Source: Roseiarcus sp963764955 (GTDB taxonomy: Bacteria; Pseudomonadota; Alphaproteobacteria; Rhizobiales; Beijerinckiaceae). Taken from it: a DNA stretch of 64,000 nucleotides. The translations under genes were made by a program, and so were the position numbers. Shown here piece by piece: positions 45,626-55,981 of the stretch (positions are counted from its first letter, which is position 1; each line of letters opens with the position of its first letter). The stretch is taken from contig CAVXVE010000007.1 in NCBI GenBank assembly GCA_963764955.1, positions 1 through 64,000 on the forward strand. The letters are read 5' to 3'. A model generated the notes under the pieces. That model did no database searches and was not told where the DNA came from. It worked only from the letters and a program-made list of their open reading frames with translations.

Positions 45626-45889
45626 ATGAGACGAACGATCTGTCTTCCTGTCGCGCTTGGCGCGGCGCTCGCCGGTTTGCTCTCCGGATGTCAGACCGAG
45701 AGCCGGAACCTCCCCCGGATAACGATGGAGCAGGCTAACCAACTGCCCGCGAACCAGCTGCCGACAAGGTTCATTGATCCCAGCAACCCTTATGGGTACC
45801 CCTACAATGTTCACGAGACCGACGGACTGAGCCGCAATCCGGACGATTGCGCCCGGTGGGGCTGCATCGACGTCGGCGGCGCCAAGTGA
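45626..45889 (+). CDS. Small lipoprotein of the TDGLSRNPDDC family
   Basis: The 87-residue product starts MRRTICLPVALGAALAG and has a lipobox LLSGCQTE, so it is lipidated at Cys22 or nearby. The mature peptide ends with NPYGYPYNVHETDGLSRNPD and DCARWGCIDVGG. This C-terminal block is repeated almost identically in the product of 62694-62957 (NPYQHEPYNIHRTDGLSRNP, DCMRWGCID). Two cysteines in the block could form a disulfide. It lies 80 bp upstream of a porin reading frame. Similar proteins occur widely in Rhizobiales to my knowledge, with no assigned role. Confidence 0.8.
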   Translation: MRRTICLPVALGAALAGLLSGCQTESRNLPRITMEQANQLPANQLPTRFIDPSNPYGYPYNVHETDGLSRNPDDCARWGCIDVGGAK

Positions 45890-45970
45890 CGCCGGGATAG
45901 AGCGTGGCGCGCGCGACAATCGTCGGCGCAATAGGGGTGGTCGCCAACCGAACGCGCAATTCGCCAGCCT

Positions 45971-47598
45971 ATGCGCCGGCGTCAGCAGGCGCCTTGCGCG
46001 TCATTTCGATTACGCTTCTGCGGGGGCCTGGGCGCTTTCCCCGCTTTGATCGCATTGGTTCCGCATAGGCTGTCCGTAAGCTCGCGCCTTCAAACCAGTC
46101 TGGACGAGGCGCTATATACATTGACATACAACGAGGTCCTGTTCACGATCGGCCGAGGGCGACTCGCCTCTTGGCCTCGCCAAGGCGGAAGCTGTGACAT
46201 TGGGGAGGCGCCTGCGGCCCCGGAAAATTGCCTCGCCAGCATCTGGACCTATCTCGATTCCACCGCCGCCGATTGCCCGCTCACTTACGGCCCCTTCACG
46301 GTCGACGCGACGCTCGACGCGGGTCTCATGTACAACACCAACGGCGCGCCCTGGAGCCCTGCCTTCGTCAACGGCACGCAGGGCCTGATCAGCAAGCAGA
46401 GCAATGGCTCGAAATGGCTGTGGTCGCCGAACAACATCAATCAGTCCGTCATCGGCATCAAAATGTCGCAGCCGCTCGCCTACGGCTGGTCGATCGTCGG
46501 GACTCTCGAGGCGGGCTTCGACCCGATTTCCGGTTACCTGTCCAACTCGCAGCGCGCGCAAGTGATGAACAACGGCAAGCCGCTCGCGCTCCAAAGCGCC
46601 AACGGCGACTCGAGCCGCGCCGGCCAATGGGACAATTCGCAATTCTTCCTCGGCTTCAGCAACAAAGCCTACGGGACGCTGACTGGGGGTCGGGTCAACG
46701 CCCTCACGCTCGACGGGCTGGTCGCTTACGATCCGATGGGCAGCGCCTACGCCTTCTCGCCGTTCGGCTTCACAGGCGTGTACGCGGGCTTCGGCGATAC
46801 GGAGATCGCCCGCTCGAATGCGGCGATCAAGTACCGGGGCAGCTTCGGCGACTTCCGCGTCGCGGGACTCGCTCAGGTCGGCGGCTACAACCAGGGCAAC
46901 GGCTCATCTCAGATGTGGCAGGGCCAGGTGGGCGGCGACGTTCATAATCTCTATGGCGGCACGCTCTCGGTCGACTTCGTTGGCAGCTACGCCGTGGACG
47001 CGGCCAACACCTCGCTGTTCCCCACCGCAATCCCGAAATTCTATTCCGTCGACGACCTCAAAGCCACACTGTCCAATAACACCGGCTTCCTGGCGCTGGC
47101 GAAATACACCTGGGGACCGGCGCAGATCTTCGGCGGCTGGGAATTCTTCCGGCAAGCCAATCCGTCGAATGACTATCCGAACGGCTTCAAGACAATCGCC
47201 AACTATAACGTGCCCGGCAATATCTTGGACAACAAGGCGTTTCCGACCGTCTGGATCACGACCGACGCCTACGACAACAACCGCCTCTATGACACCCTGT
47301 GGACAGGGGTCAAATACGCGGTCAACGATCGAACTCGACGTGATGGGTGGGCGCAATCTACTACGCTTGGCAGAACGATTATTCGACCAAGGCCTGCACC
47401 GGCCAGGGCATCCATATTTCGAGCGGCTCGCGTTATGGCACGTTTGACGCGTTCTCGCTGCTGATCGACTACAGGCCGGTCAGGCGCGTCGACCTCTACG
47501 CGGGCGTATCGTTGTCGAATGTCTATGCGGGTCTAGCGAGTGACTATCAGCAGACGCAGAAGATCGACCCGACCGTGGGCGTGCGGATCAAGTTTTAG
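45971..47598 (+). pseudogene. Porin 1, degraded at both ends
   Basis: The central part is a clear outer-membrane porin: NCLASIWTYLDSTAADCPLT, GSKWLWSPNNINQSVIGIKM, SSRAGQWDNSQFFLGFSN, GDFRVAGLAQVGGYNQGNGS and LKATLSNNTGFLALAKYTWG. The N-terminal signal peptide is not readable in this frame; the called ATG at 45971 gives an implausible leader. Near 47330 the frame is lost, and the last strands (AIYYAWQNDYSTKACTGQGI, DYRPVRRVDLYAGV, ending IKF) are in the frame from 47347. At least two indels occur at this junction. The C-terminal Phe is preserved. It is homologous to the porins at 58756 and 61082. Confidence 0.8.
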
Positions 47599-47636
47599 AG
47601 CGCCCGGCGCGGCCCGGCCGAAAGCGTGAGGCGGCT

Positions 47637-49120
47637 TCAGAACTCCACCCGCACGCCGATCGTGGGCGCGAAATTGACGCGATTGAGATAGCCGCTCGCC
47701 AGCCCTCCGGTAACCTGCGACCACATGAAACCGCCGTAAGCGGTGACCCGCTTTGAAGGACGGTAGTCGATCATGGCGGTGTAGGCGTTGAGGGCGCCGC
47801 GGCAGCTCGACGCGGACAGCCCGCCGTCCGTGCAGGGGCTCGTATTGTAGTCGTTCTGGTAGTAATGATAGTAAGCGCCGGCGATGTCGACGTCGTCCCG
47901 AAGCGCATATTTGACGCCAGCCCAGAAGATCCGCAGGATCTTGTGTTCGTCGTAGGCGGTGGCGTTCACAAAGCCGGCCGGGACGGGATAATTGCCGATC
48001 GCCGTGAAGCCGCCTGGATAGGCGTCGCTCGGATTGGCGAACAGAATATATTCCCAGCCGGAATAAATCGTCGCCCTGCCGAATTCGTATCTTGCCGCCA
48101 GCATGCCGCTGGCCTTGTCGGAAAGGGTCGCTTTGAGACCGTTCGCCGGCACGCCGGCGGGAAGCGGGTTTTGGCCAAAATTGGACAAGGCCACCCCGTC
48201 TTTCACCTTCTGGCCCACGGCGTCGAAGGAAAAAGCGCCGAAGTGCGCCTCGACTTCGGCCGAGAAGGCTCCGTTCGAACCGTTGCCCTGGTCGAAGCCG
48301 CCAAACTGATAAAGCGCCGAGAAGCGGAGCGGGCCGGCGCCAACCTGGTATTTCACCGACGTGTTGTAGCGAGCGTTCTCAGTGTCTCCGCCTCCGCCCG
48401 CGGTGCTTGAGACGCCGATCACCGAAAAGGCCGGTGCGCTGCCCATGGCGTCGTAGTCGCCCAGGCCGTCGAGAATCAGCGAGTTCTGCCGCCCTGCCGT
48501 CAATTGACCGTAAGTCGGATGGCTCAATCCGCCGTAGGCTTGGGTGTTGAACAATTGCCCGGCGCGACTGGAATCGCCGTTTGCAGTCTGCTGATCGAGC
48601 GGGGTCGTGTTGTTTTGAACCAGCGACTTGGGGCCGTTGGCCCGCTGCAAGGTGTAGGGATCAAAGCCGTTCTGGAGGTTGAAGACGAGCGACCAGTCCG
48701 AGGCGATGGGCTCCTTGCCCTTGACGCCGATATACGACTGTCCGAGCCCGTTCGGCGCGATCGTCACGTGCGATTGATCGCCGTTCTTCTTGATCAGCGT
48801 ATTGACCCCGTTCGGATAGTTGCCGTTGAACGGGGCGCCATGAGAACTCGTAGCCGACGCCGTAATCGAGCCTCCCGTAGAGCGTGACGCCCTTCCACGA
48901 GAGCGGGCAATCGTCGGGACCGCTGGTCAAAAAGTCATAGACGCTCGCGAAGCAGGCCTTGGCCGCAGGCGCCGCGAGAGCAGGGAGCGCCGGCTGCTGG
49001 CTCGGCAGATCTGCGGCGCCCGCATCCCATGTCGAGAGCGCAACCGAGGCGAAAAACGGGATGGCGGAGCAGGGTGACCTGATCAATCGCGCCCAGGGTA
49101 AGGATTTTGTGACCGCGCAT
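47637..49120 (-). pseudogene. Porin 2, frameshifted near the N-terminus
   Basis: The C-terminal 376 residues (from GTG 48767) are in one frame: GLGQSYIGVKGKEPIASDWS, SSRAGQLFNTQAYGGLSHPT, LKATLSDKASGMLAARYEFG, DYRPSKRVTAYGGFMWSQV, ending VRVEF. The N-terminal porin part (ACFASVYDFLTSGPDDCPLS, GVTLYGRLDYGVGYEF) is in another frame, switching at about 48840. A signal-like start MRGHKILTLGAI lies at 49120 in a third frame. It is a more divergent member than the other three porins and is on the opposite strand, convergent with porin 1. Confidence 0.8.
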
Positions 49121-49269
49121 ATTGTACGCGCCGGTTCGAATGGCGCCAGCAATAAGTCAACTCCCGGAAAAAAGCGTGTTTGCCTTGGCGCTGCCCAGTT
49201 GACGCGCACGTTGACGGTCCGTTCACCGGGCGTCTTTCCTCAGTCGCCTGATGTCGCGATGTTCGGAGG

Positions 49270-49716
49270 TTACGCGACCGTCAATGGGGTTGGCGCGGTC
49301 GACGGCCGCTCGCCGGGACCGCGCGCGAGGCCCTCGGCGCAAAAGTCCGTGTTGTGCGTCGCGCGCCAGAACGCCCTCGGCCCCGGCTCCGAAACCGGAC
49401 GGGGCGCGTGACGCGCGCAGATCCCGGCGTGGGTCCACCACGACATGGGCATGTCGCCGCGGTCGACTGGGTGGAGGCCGCCCTCGGAATGGCGCCAATA
49501 AAGGCAGTCCGTGCAGCGCGCGCCGACCAAGTGCGGTTCGGCTGCGCGGCCTTCGCCGCACCACTGCCAGCCGTGCGTCTGGGGCCAGTGCGCGGCTTCT
49601 TCGGGGGTTACCGACGCCTGCGGCGCATGCCGGGCGCAGACCCCTTCGTTCTCCCTCAGTTTGCGCCAGAAGGCGCAAGCCGCGCAATTGTCGGGTCTCG
49701 CCGCCCCATCACTCAT
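49270..49716 (-). CDS. Cys-rich hypothetical protein with two zinc-finger-like repeats
   Basis: The 148-residue product is made of two tandem copies of one unit. Unit 1 has NCAACAFWRK, VCARHAPQA and WQWCGEG; unit 2 has RCTDCLYWRH, ICARHAPRP and DFCAEG. Each unit holds a CxxC pair, a CARH motif and a terminal Cys, which could bind a metal ion. There is no signal peptide or membrane helix. I do not know the family or a function. The stop is 131 bp after the start of porin 2 on the same strand, and the OMF gene of the efflux operon ends upstream of it, so it may be the last gene of that transcript. Confidence 0.65.
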   Translation of the reverse strand: MSDGAARPDNCAACAFWRKLRENEGVCARHAPQASVTPEEAAHWPQTHGWQWCGEGRAAEPHLVGARCTDCLYWRHSEGGLHPVDRGDMPMSWWTHAGICARHAPRPVSEPGPRAFWRATHNTDFCAEGLARGPGERPSTAPTPLTVA

Positions 49717-49841
49717 GGCCTCCTCCCTCGCTTGGGCTTTGAAGCACGCTGCGATTCGATGGATCGGAGTATGCTTCAGATCTCTCGATTGCGCGCGCGA
49801 TTTCGCGAGAAACCGGCGTCCGCTTGTTCGTCAGCCGCGCC

Positions 49842-51281
49842 TCAGTCCGCAAGATAGGGGGCAAAACCTTGCCTGGCGCGCGGCTCGGGGGGCGGGGCGG
49901 TCCACCCGCCGCCGAGCGCCAGCATAAGGCCTATATCAGCCACCAATTGGCGGGTGTGCAGCACGATCGCCAGACGTTCCGCCTCGAGCGCCGCGCTTTG
50001 CGCCGTCACCACGTCGAGATAGGAGGACGCCCCGTCACGATAAAGGGTGAGCGACAGGTCGGCCGCCTTGCGCGCCGCCGTCGCCGCCGTCGTGGTCTGA
50101 CTGTATTCCTCGGCCACCCACCGCAAGGTCGAGAGCTGGTCCTGAACTTCCTTAAGGGCGCGCAGGACCGTCGCCCGGTAGTTCTCCGCAGCCTCGGTGA
50201 ATTGCGCCTTGGAGACGGCGAGCTCGGCTTGCCGGAGCCCGGCGTCGAACAGCGGAATGTCGATGCTCGGCCCGATGCTTCCGAACAAGTTCTCCGGATT
50301 GAAAAGTCTGACGTTCGTGTCCTGCGTTCCGCCAAGCGCAAGGACTGAGAGCTTGGGGAAGAAATTGGCGCGCGAAGCGCCGACCAGTTCGCTCGCCGCG
50401 GCGGTCTGCCGCTCCGCCTGCGCGATATCGGGGCGACGCCGCAACAGCTCGGCCGGCGCCGCCCGCGGCGGTTTCGGAAAGGGAAGCCGTTTCGAGGACC
50501 GGGCGACCGAAAATGAGGCCGCGGCCTTGCCGACCAGCGCCGCAATGGAGTTCTCGAGGGTCGCGCGATTGAGCAAAAGATCGGATAGCTGCGCTTCGGC
50601 CGAGCTCAATAGGGTCTGGGCCCGGTCGACGTCGACTGGCGAGGCGATGTTTGCCGCGAGCCGATCCTGCGTGAGCTTGAGGGCCGAGCGGTAGATGGCG
50701 ATCGTATCGGAAAGAAGCCTGGCCTGATCGTCGAAGCCGCGCAGATTGACGTAGTCGCGCGCAAGTTCGGCGTGCAATTCGAGTTTCGCGTCGGCGAGCG
50801 CGTCGGCGCTCGCTTCGGCCGTCGCGTTCGCCGAGGCCACGATATCGCGCACCCGTCCCCAGATGTCGATCTCGTAGGCTGTCTGCGCGCCGATAAGATT
50901 GTCTCCGAAATAGGTTGGCTGGTTGGCCGAGCGAAGCGGCCGATGGGCCGACTGCTTGTTGGCCAGAAAGTGAGGAGCTGCGTCGATCTGCGGATAGGCG
51001 GAGCTGAGAGCAGCGTTCGCGCGCGCGACCGCGGCGTCATTGGCGGCGACGGCGGCGGCAAGATCGGGGTTGGCCGCGTCCACCTGCGCTTGAAGCGCAT
51101 TGAGCGTCCGATCGTTAAAAGCGAGCCACCACTCACCGCTCGCCGGCAGAGTCCCGTGCGCGCCCGTCTCGTCCTTAAACCTCGATGGGGTCGCGACCGA
51201 GGGCGGAGCGTATCGCGGAGCGAAGTCGCACCCGCCGAGCGCTAGCGCGATCGACGCCGCGAGCCACGGCCGCCGCTTCAT
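49842..51281 (-). CDS. Outer membrane efflux lipoprotein (NodT/OprM family)
   Basis: This is the outer-membrane channel of the tripartite RND pump. The 479-residue protein has a lipoprotein signal (ASIALALGGCDF), and two outer membrane efflux repeats. Typical strings are GEWWLAFNDRTLNALQAQVD, NPDLAAAVAANDAAVARANA, TAYEIDIWGRVRD, LARDYVNLRGFDDQARLL, RRRPDIAQAERQTAAASELV and TLRWVAEEYSQTTTAATAA. Long helical heptads build the periplasmic tunnel. Its ATG overlaps the adaptor stop (ATGA), so adaptor and channel are translationally coupled. Confidence 0.93.
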   Translation of the reverse strand: MKRRPWLAASIALALGGCDFAPRYAPPSVATPSRFKDETGAHGTLPASGEWWLAFNDRTLNALQAQVDAANPDLAAAVAANDAAVARANAALSSAYPQIDAAPHFLANKQSAHRPLRSANQPTYFGDNLIGAQTAYEIDIWGRVRDIVASANATAEASADALADAKLELHAELARDYVNLRGFDDQARLLSDTIAIYRSALKLTQDRLAANIASPVDVDRAQTLLSSAEAQLSDLLLNRATLENSIAALVGKAAASFSVARSSKRLPFPKPPRAAPAELLRRRPDIAQAERQTAAASELVGASRANFFPKLSVLALGGTQDTNVRLFNPENLFGSIGPSIDIPLFDAGLRQAELAVSKAQFTEAAENYRATVLRALKEVQDQLSTLRWVAEEYSQTTTAATAARKAADLSLTLYRDGASSYLDVVTAQSAALEAERLAIVLHTRQLVADIGLMLALGGGWTAPPPEPRARQGFAPYLAD

Positions 51282-52502
51282 TCCCCGCGGTCCCGTCCTG
51301 TTTGCGCTACGGCCTCGGCGCTCTTGGGGTGATCGTTTGGCCCTTCCGCTCCTTGCAGCGCAGACGAGCCTTGTGTCTTCTCCCCAGCCGCTTCCATGAC
51401 CAGGACCTCCTCACCGTCGCCGATCGAATCGGGCGGATTGGCGACGATGCGCTCGTCCCGGCTGAGCCCCCCTGTGACTTCGACCTCGTCGCCGAGATCG
51501 CGCGCGATCCGGACTCTCTTGAGCGCGACTCGATTGTCAAGCCCGACGGTCGCGACCTCGGTCGCGTTGTCGCGAAACAGCAGCGTGTCGGCGGGGAGGG
51601 TCATTGCGTTCGGATCTGGCGGAATCTGAAAATGGACTCGCGCGAACGCGCCTGGCGAAAGCGCTCCGCTCTTGTTGTCGGCGATAAGCTCGACCAATAG
51701 CGATCGCGATTTCCTGTCGATTGCATGCGAGGTCGTATCGATCGTAGCGTCGAACCTGCGATCGGGATACTCGGGCAATTCGAGCGTCGCCTTCATGCCG
51801 TCCTTCATCACAGCCGCGTAGGATTGCGGTACGGGAACGTAGACCCGCATCTGATGAATGTCGGAGACTGTGAACAGGGCGGCGCCGTCGTTCGAAGTCC
51901 GCCTTGACCAGCGTTCCAACATCGACGTTGCGCGCGGTGACGACGCCATCGAACGGCGCGGCGATGTTGGCGAAGGCCTTAAGCGCCTTCAACCGATCGA
52001 TGTTGGACTGGGCGGCCTCGACCTCGGCGGCCTTGGCGTGCGCGTCGCTGTCCTTTTCGTCGGCGGCCTGCTGAGACACCGCCGCCGACGCGCGGAGCGA
52101 GTTCCACCGCTCGGCGGTGACCTTGGCCAAGGCTAGGTTCGCCTTGGCCTTCGCGAGTTCGCTTTGTGCGACGGCGATGCGCTGATCGAGTTCGGGCGTG
52201 TCGACGACCGCGAGGATGTCGCCCTGCTTGACCCTGGCTCCGATGTCCTTGCGCCACGCGCTGACGTAGCCGCTCACCTGACCATGAATGGAGGCCGTCT
52301 CAAAAGCTTCGACATTGCCGGGCAGCACGAGCTCGCGCGGTTTGCCGCCCCGTTTTAGGGCGATCACCGCGACCGGCGGAGCGGCTTGCTCATCCGTCCA
52401 CTTCTTCAGCTTTTCGTCATCCTGCCGACGCCCCGATATTCCGCTGTAAGCGACGGCGATCGCCGCCACCGCCAGGATGAGAATCGCCCGTCCAGCCTTC
52501 AC
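51278..52502 (-). pseudogene. RND efflux periplasmic adaptor (HlyD/MFP), one frameshift
   Basis: The adaptor links the RND pump to the outer-membrane channel. From 52502 the first frame gives an N-terminal helix (AILILAVAAIAVAYS), the first lipoyl half (LVLPGNVEAFETASIHGQVS), coiled coil (AVAQSELAKAKANLALAKVT) and IAAPFDGVVTARNVDVGTLV. Near 51900 the frame changes. The rest (NDGAALFTVSDIHQMRVYVP, GMKATLELPEYPDRRFDATI, LPADTLLFRDNATEVATV) runs to 51278. A one-base indel in the GCGGACTTCG context explains the break. The joined length (about 405 residues) is normal. Confidence 0.9.
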
Positions 52503-52628
52503 CGGTCTCGACTGTTCCGCGTCTGGGCCATCGCGCCCGGCGTGAGCCGCGCCGCTCGGAGGGTGTTCCTGCAGGCCCTGAGCTTGCGCCTCAGGGCTTC
52601 GAGTTCTTGGGTTCGGCTTGATCCTGGC

Positions 52629-55600
52629 TCATATTGGCGAGGCCTCGGCGGGAAGGTTCGGCGCTGGTTCGCTCGCCTGACTCGGCTGCCGTGCATGAAC
52701 GAGCCGGAAGACCGCCGGCACGAACAAAAGCGTCGCGACGGTCGAGCAGATGAGCCCGCCGATCACCGCACGGCCGAGCGGAGCGTTCAATTCGCTGCTG
52801 AGCGCCATCGGCGCCATGCCGATGATCATCGCCAGCGCCGTCATCAGGACCGGCCGGAAACGGGTGAAGCCGGCGTCGATCGCCGCAGTCAGGGCGTCAC
52901 CGCCCTCCGCCAGCCGTTCGCGAGCGAAGCTCACGACCAGGATGCTGTTGGCGGTGGCGACGCCCATGCACATGATCGCGCCGGTAAGCGCTGGAACGGA
53001 CAGGGTCGTGTGCGTGATGAACAACATCCATACGATCCCTGCAAGCGCGGTCGGCAAGGCGCTGACGATGACGAACGGATCGAGCCAGGACTGAAAATTG
53101 ACGACGATCAAAAGGTAAATGAGGACGATCGCGAGCGCGATGCCGACGAACAGCTGGCGGTATGCGTAGGTCATGGTCTGGGTCTGCCCGCGCAGCACGA
53201 CGCTCGAGCCGGGCGGCAGCTCGCTTGCGGTCTCGTCGACGATTTTCTGGATATCGGCGGAGACCGCGCCGAGGTCGCGATCATTGTTGGTCGCGTAAAT
53301 GTCGAGCACTGGCTGGACCGCGTAATGCGAGACGACCGAGGGGCTCACACCCCGTTTCAGCGTCGCCAGGCCGCCGAGGATCTGGGAAGCGTCTTCGCGC
53401 GAGGCAGGAATGTTCTCGAGCGACGACATAGAATCGAGCCAATATTGCGGAGTCTGCGCCACGATCGGATAAGCTACGCCATTCTTCGGGTTGATCCAAA
53501 ACGTCGGCGCCACCTTGAAACTGCCGGACAGACTTTCCTGCAGACTGCGGGCGATGTCGGCTTCGTTCAAGCCGACTTGCGCGGCGCGCATGCGATCGAC
53601 CTCGACGCCAAGCGTCGGATTGTTTGACGCCTGTTGAATTCGAGCGTCCGCGACGCCGGGGACACGGGCGATCTTTTGCAGAAGCTTGTTGGCGTAGATG
53701 TGGTTGGCCTCGAACTTTGAGCCGACGATCTGGACGTCAATTGGCGCGGGAAGGCCGAAATTGAGAATCTGGGAGACGATATCCGCCGGCAGGAAAGCGA
53801 AGTTCGTACCCGGAAACAGTCTCGGCAGGGTCTCGCGCATTTGCTTGATGTAGCCGTCAGCCTCGCTCGCGTACTCGGGCTTGATTGTGATGAGGATATC
53901 GGCGTCGCCGGGGCCGACCGTGCCCGAATTGTTGTAGGTGGAATTGATGCCGCTCACCGGCAATCCGATGTTGTCGACGATCGGACCCAACCCCGCGTGG
54001 GGAACGATCCGGCGGATCGCCGCCTCGACCCCGTCGCAGATCAGCGCAGTGTCCTCGATCCTGGTGCCGGTCGGCGCGCGCACGTGGAGCTTGAGCTGGG
54101 TGTTGGCGACCGATGGGAAGAAATTCTGGCCAAGGTAAGGGGCGAGCGCGAACGAGCCGACCACCGCAACCATGAAGCCGGCGACGAATTTGCCCCTGGC
54201 GGCAAGCGCGGTCACCAGGAGCCGTCGATAGAAGTTGCGCGCGGCTTCAAACCGCCGCTCGAATCCGCGCTGGAAAAGGCTGAACGGGTTGCGCGTCGGC
54301 GGTCGGGGGGCGCCATGGCCATGCGCCGCCTGATGAGCGAGCAGGAAACGCGCCATCGTATTGACGAGCGTGCGCGAGAGCACATACGAGCCGATGAGCG
54401 CGAACACGACCGCCTCGGCCATCGGGCGGAACAGATAACCGGCCACCCCGCCGAGATTGAACATCGGCACGAAGACGATGCAGACGCACAAGAGCGAGAC
54501 CGTCGCGGGAATGACGATCTGCCGCGCGCCGTCCATGATCGCGCTTTCGATGTCCTTGCCCTGCTCGAGATGGTAGTTGATGTTCTCGATCGTCACCGTC
54601 GCGTCGTCGACGAGAATGCCCACCGCAAGCGCGAGGCCACCGAGCGTCATCACGTTGATCGTCTCGCCGATCGCGGCGAGCAGCGTGACCGAGGTTAGAA
54701 TCGCCAGCGGAATCGAGATCGTGATGATGAACGTGGACCGCCAGCTGCTGAGAAAGATCAGGATCATCAGTCCGGTCAGCGCCGCCGCGACAACGCCCTC
54801 GAAGATCACCGAATTGACGGCTGCGTTGACGAACGACGACTGATCGTTGATCGCATCCAGTTTCAAGCTTGCGGGCATCGTCTGGCGGAGCTTGGGAAGC
54901 AGCGCCTTGACCCCATTGATGACGTCAAGCGTCGACGCCCTCCCGGTCTTGAGGATGGTCATCAGCGCGGCGTTTGAGCCGTCGACGCGAACCATGTTGA
55001 TTTGCGGCGGCGCGCCGGCATGGGCGTAGGCGACATCGCGAAGGAAGACGGTGGTGCCGTCGACGACGCGAATAGGCATGTCGTTGAGCTTGGCGATCTG
55101 GGTTGGAGAGCCGTTGAGCGAGACCGTGTATTCGAAGTCGCCGATCTTCTCCGTTCCGACCGGGGTCACGATGTTCTGCTGGCCGATCGCGTTGACGACG
55201 TCCTCGGCGGAAAGCCCGTACGCCTCGAGCTTCTGCTGATTGAGGTCGACCTGGACCTGCAGGATCTTGCCGCCATAGGGCGACGGAATCGCTGTGCCGG
55301 CGACCGAGGAGAGCTGAGGGCGGATGAAGTTCTGGCCGAGGTCGAATATCTGCGCCTGCGACAGCGTCTTGCTCGACAGCGCGAGCTGGATGACCGGCAC
55401 GCTCGAAGCGTTGAAGCTGAGAACGAAGGGCGGGGTGATGCCCGTCGGCAGATACTTGAGCACGGTCTGCGAGGCCGCCGTCACCTGGGCGAGCGCGCCG
55501 TTGATGTTGACGCCGGGTTGGAAAAAGACCTTCACGATCCCGTAGCGCGGGAGGGACTGCGACTCGATATGCTCGATGTTGTTGACCTGGCTGCTGAGGA

Positions 55601-55811
55601 TGCGCTCGTAATAGTAGATGACGCGCTTTGACATGTCGTCCGCGGGCAATCCGTCATATGTCCAGACGACCGCCACGACCGGAATGCCGATGTTCGGGAA
55701 TATGTCTGTCGGTGTCTTGACCGCAGCCGTTACGCCGAAGATGACGATCAGCATCGCCATGACGACGAACGTATAAGGCTTGTTAAGCGCTACGCGTACG
55801 ATCGCAAGCAT
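52629..55811 (-). CDS. RND-family efflux pump permease (AcrB/HAE type)
   Basis: The 1060-residue inner-membrane pump begins MLAIVRVALNKPYTFVVMAM and has the RND fold: helix 1, a first periplasmic loop, helices 2-7, a second loop and helices 8-12. In the membrane, AVGILVDDATVTIENI carries the conserved Asp pair for proton relay. MFNLGGVAGYLFRPMAEAVV, IIGMAPMALSS and IMCMGVATANSILVVSFARE match the family. Periplasmic sequences such as MRAAQVGLNEADIARSLQES fit HAE-type exporters better than metal exporters. The start at 55811 avoids a 37-residue low-complexity extension. The operon order is permease, adaptor, channel. Confidence 0.94.
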   Translation of the reverse strand: MLAIVRVALNKPYTFVVMAMLIVIFGVTAAVKTPTDIFPNIGIPVVAVVWTYDGLPADDMSKRVIYYYERILSSQVNNIEHIESQSLPRYGIVKVFFQPGVNINGALAQVTAASQTVLKYLPTGITPPFVLSFNASSVPVIQLALSSKTLSQAQIFDLGQNFIRPQLSSVAGTAIPSPYGGKILQVQVDLNQQKLEAYGLSAEDVVNAIGQQNIVTPVGTEKIGDFEYTVSLNGSPTQIAKLNDMPIRVVDGTTVFLRDVAYAHAGAPPQINMVRVDGSNAALMTILKTGRASTLDVINGVKALLPKLRQTMPASLKLDAINDQSSFVNAAVNSVIFEGVVAAALTGLMILIFLSSWRSTFIITISIPLAILTSVTLLAAIGETINVMTLGGLALAVGILVDDATVTIENINYHLEQGKDIESAIMDGARQIVIPATVSLLCVCIVFVPMFNLGGVAGYLFRPMAEAVVFALIGSYVLSRTLVNTMARFLLAHQAAHGHGAPRPPTRNPFSLFQRGFERRFEAARNFYRRLLVTALAARGKFVAGFMVAVVGSFALAPYLGQNFFPSVANTQLKLHVRAPTGTRIEDTALICDGVEAAIRRIVPHAGLGPIVDNIGLPVSGINSTYNNSGTVGPGDADILITIKPEYASEADGYIKQMRETLPRLFPGTNFAFLPADIVSQILNFGLPAPIDVQIVGSKFEANHIYANKLLQKIARVPGVADARIQQASNNPTLGVEVDRMRAAQVGLNEADIARSLQESLSGSFKVAPTFWINPKNGVAYPIVAQTPQYWLDSMSSLENIPASREDASQILGGLATLKRGVSPSVVSHYAVQPVLDIYATNNDRDLGAVSADIQKIVDETASELPPGSSVVLRGQTQTMTYAYRQLFVGIALAIVLIYLLIVVNFQSWLDPFVIVSALPTALAGIVWMLFITHTTLSVPALTGAIMCMGVATANSILVVSFARERLAEGGDALTAAIDAGFTRFRPVLMTALAMIIGMAPMALSSELNAPLGRAVIGGLICSTVATLLFVPAVFRLVHARQPSQASEPAPNLPAEASPI

Positions 55812-55981
55812 TTGGTCACTTCTTGAGGCGTAGCGCCATTTCGGCGGACACGCACAAAATCGCCGCGGCGAATCTGGTCCACCGCGGCAACGCCGGGCGT
55901 TTATAGCCGCCGGCGGTTCCACATCACATTAAATTATATTTTCTATTTCCCCCGGCGACCGCCGGCGCTTTATGACCCGGC

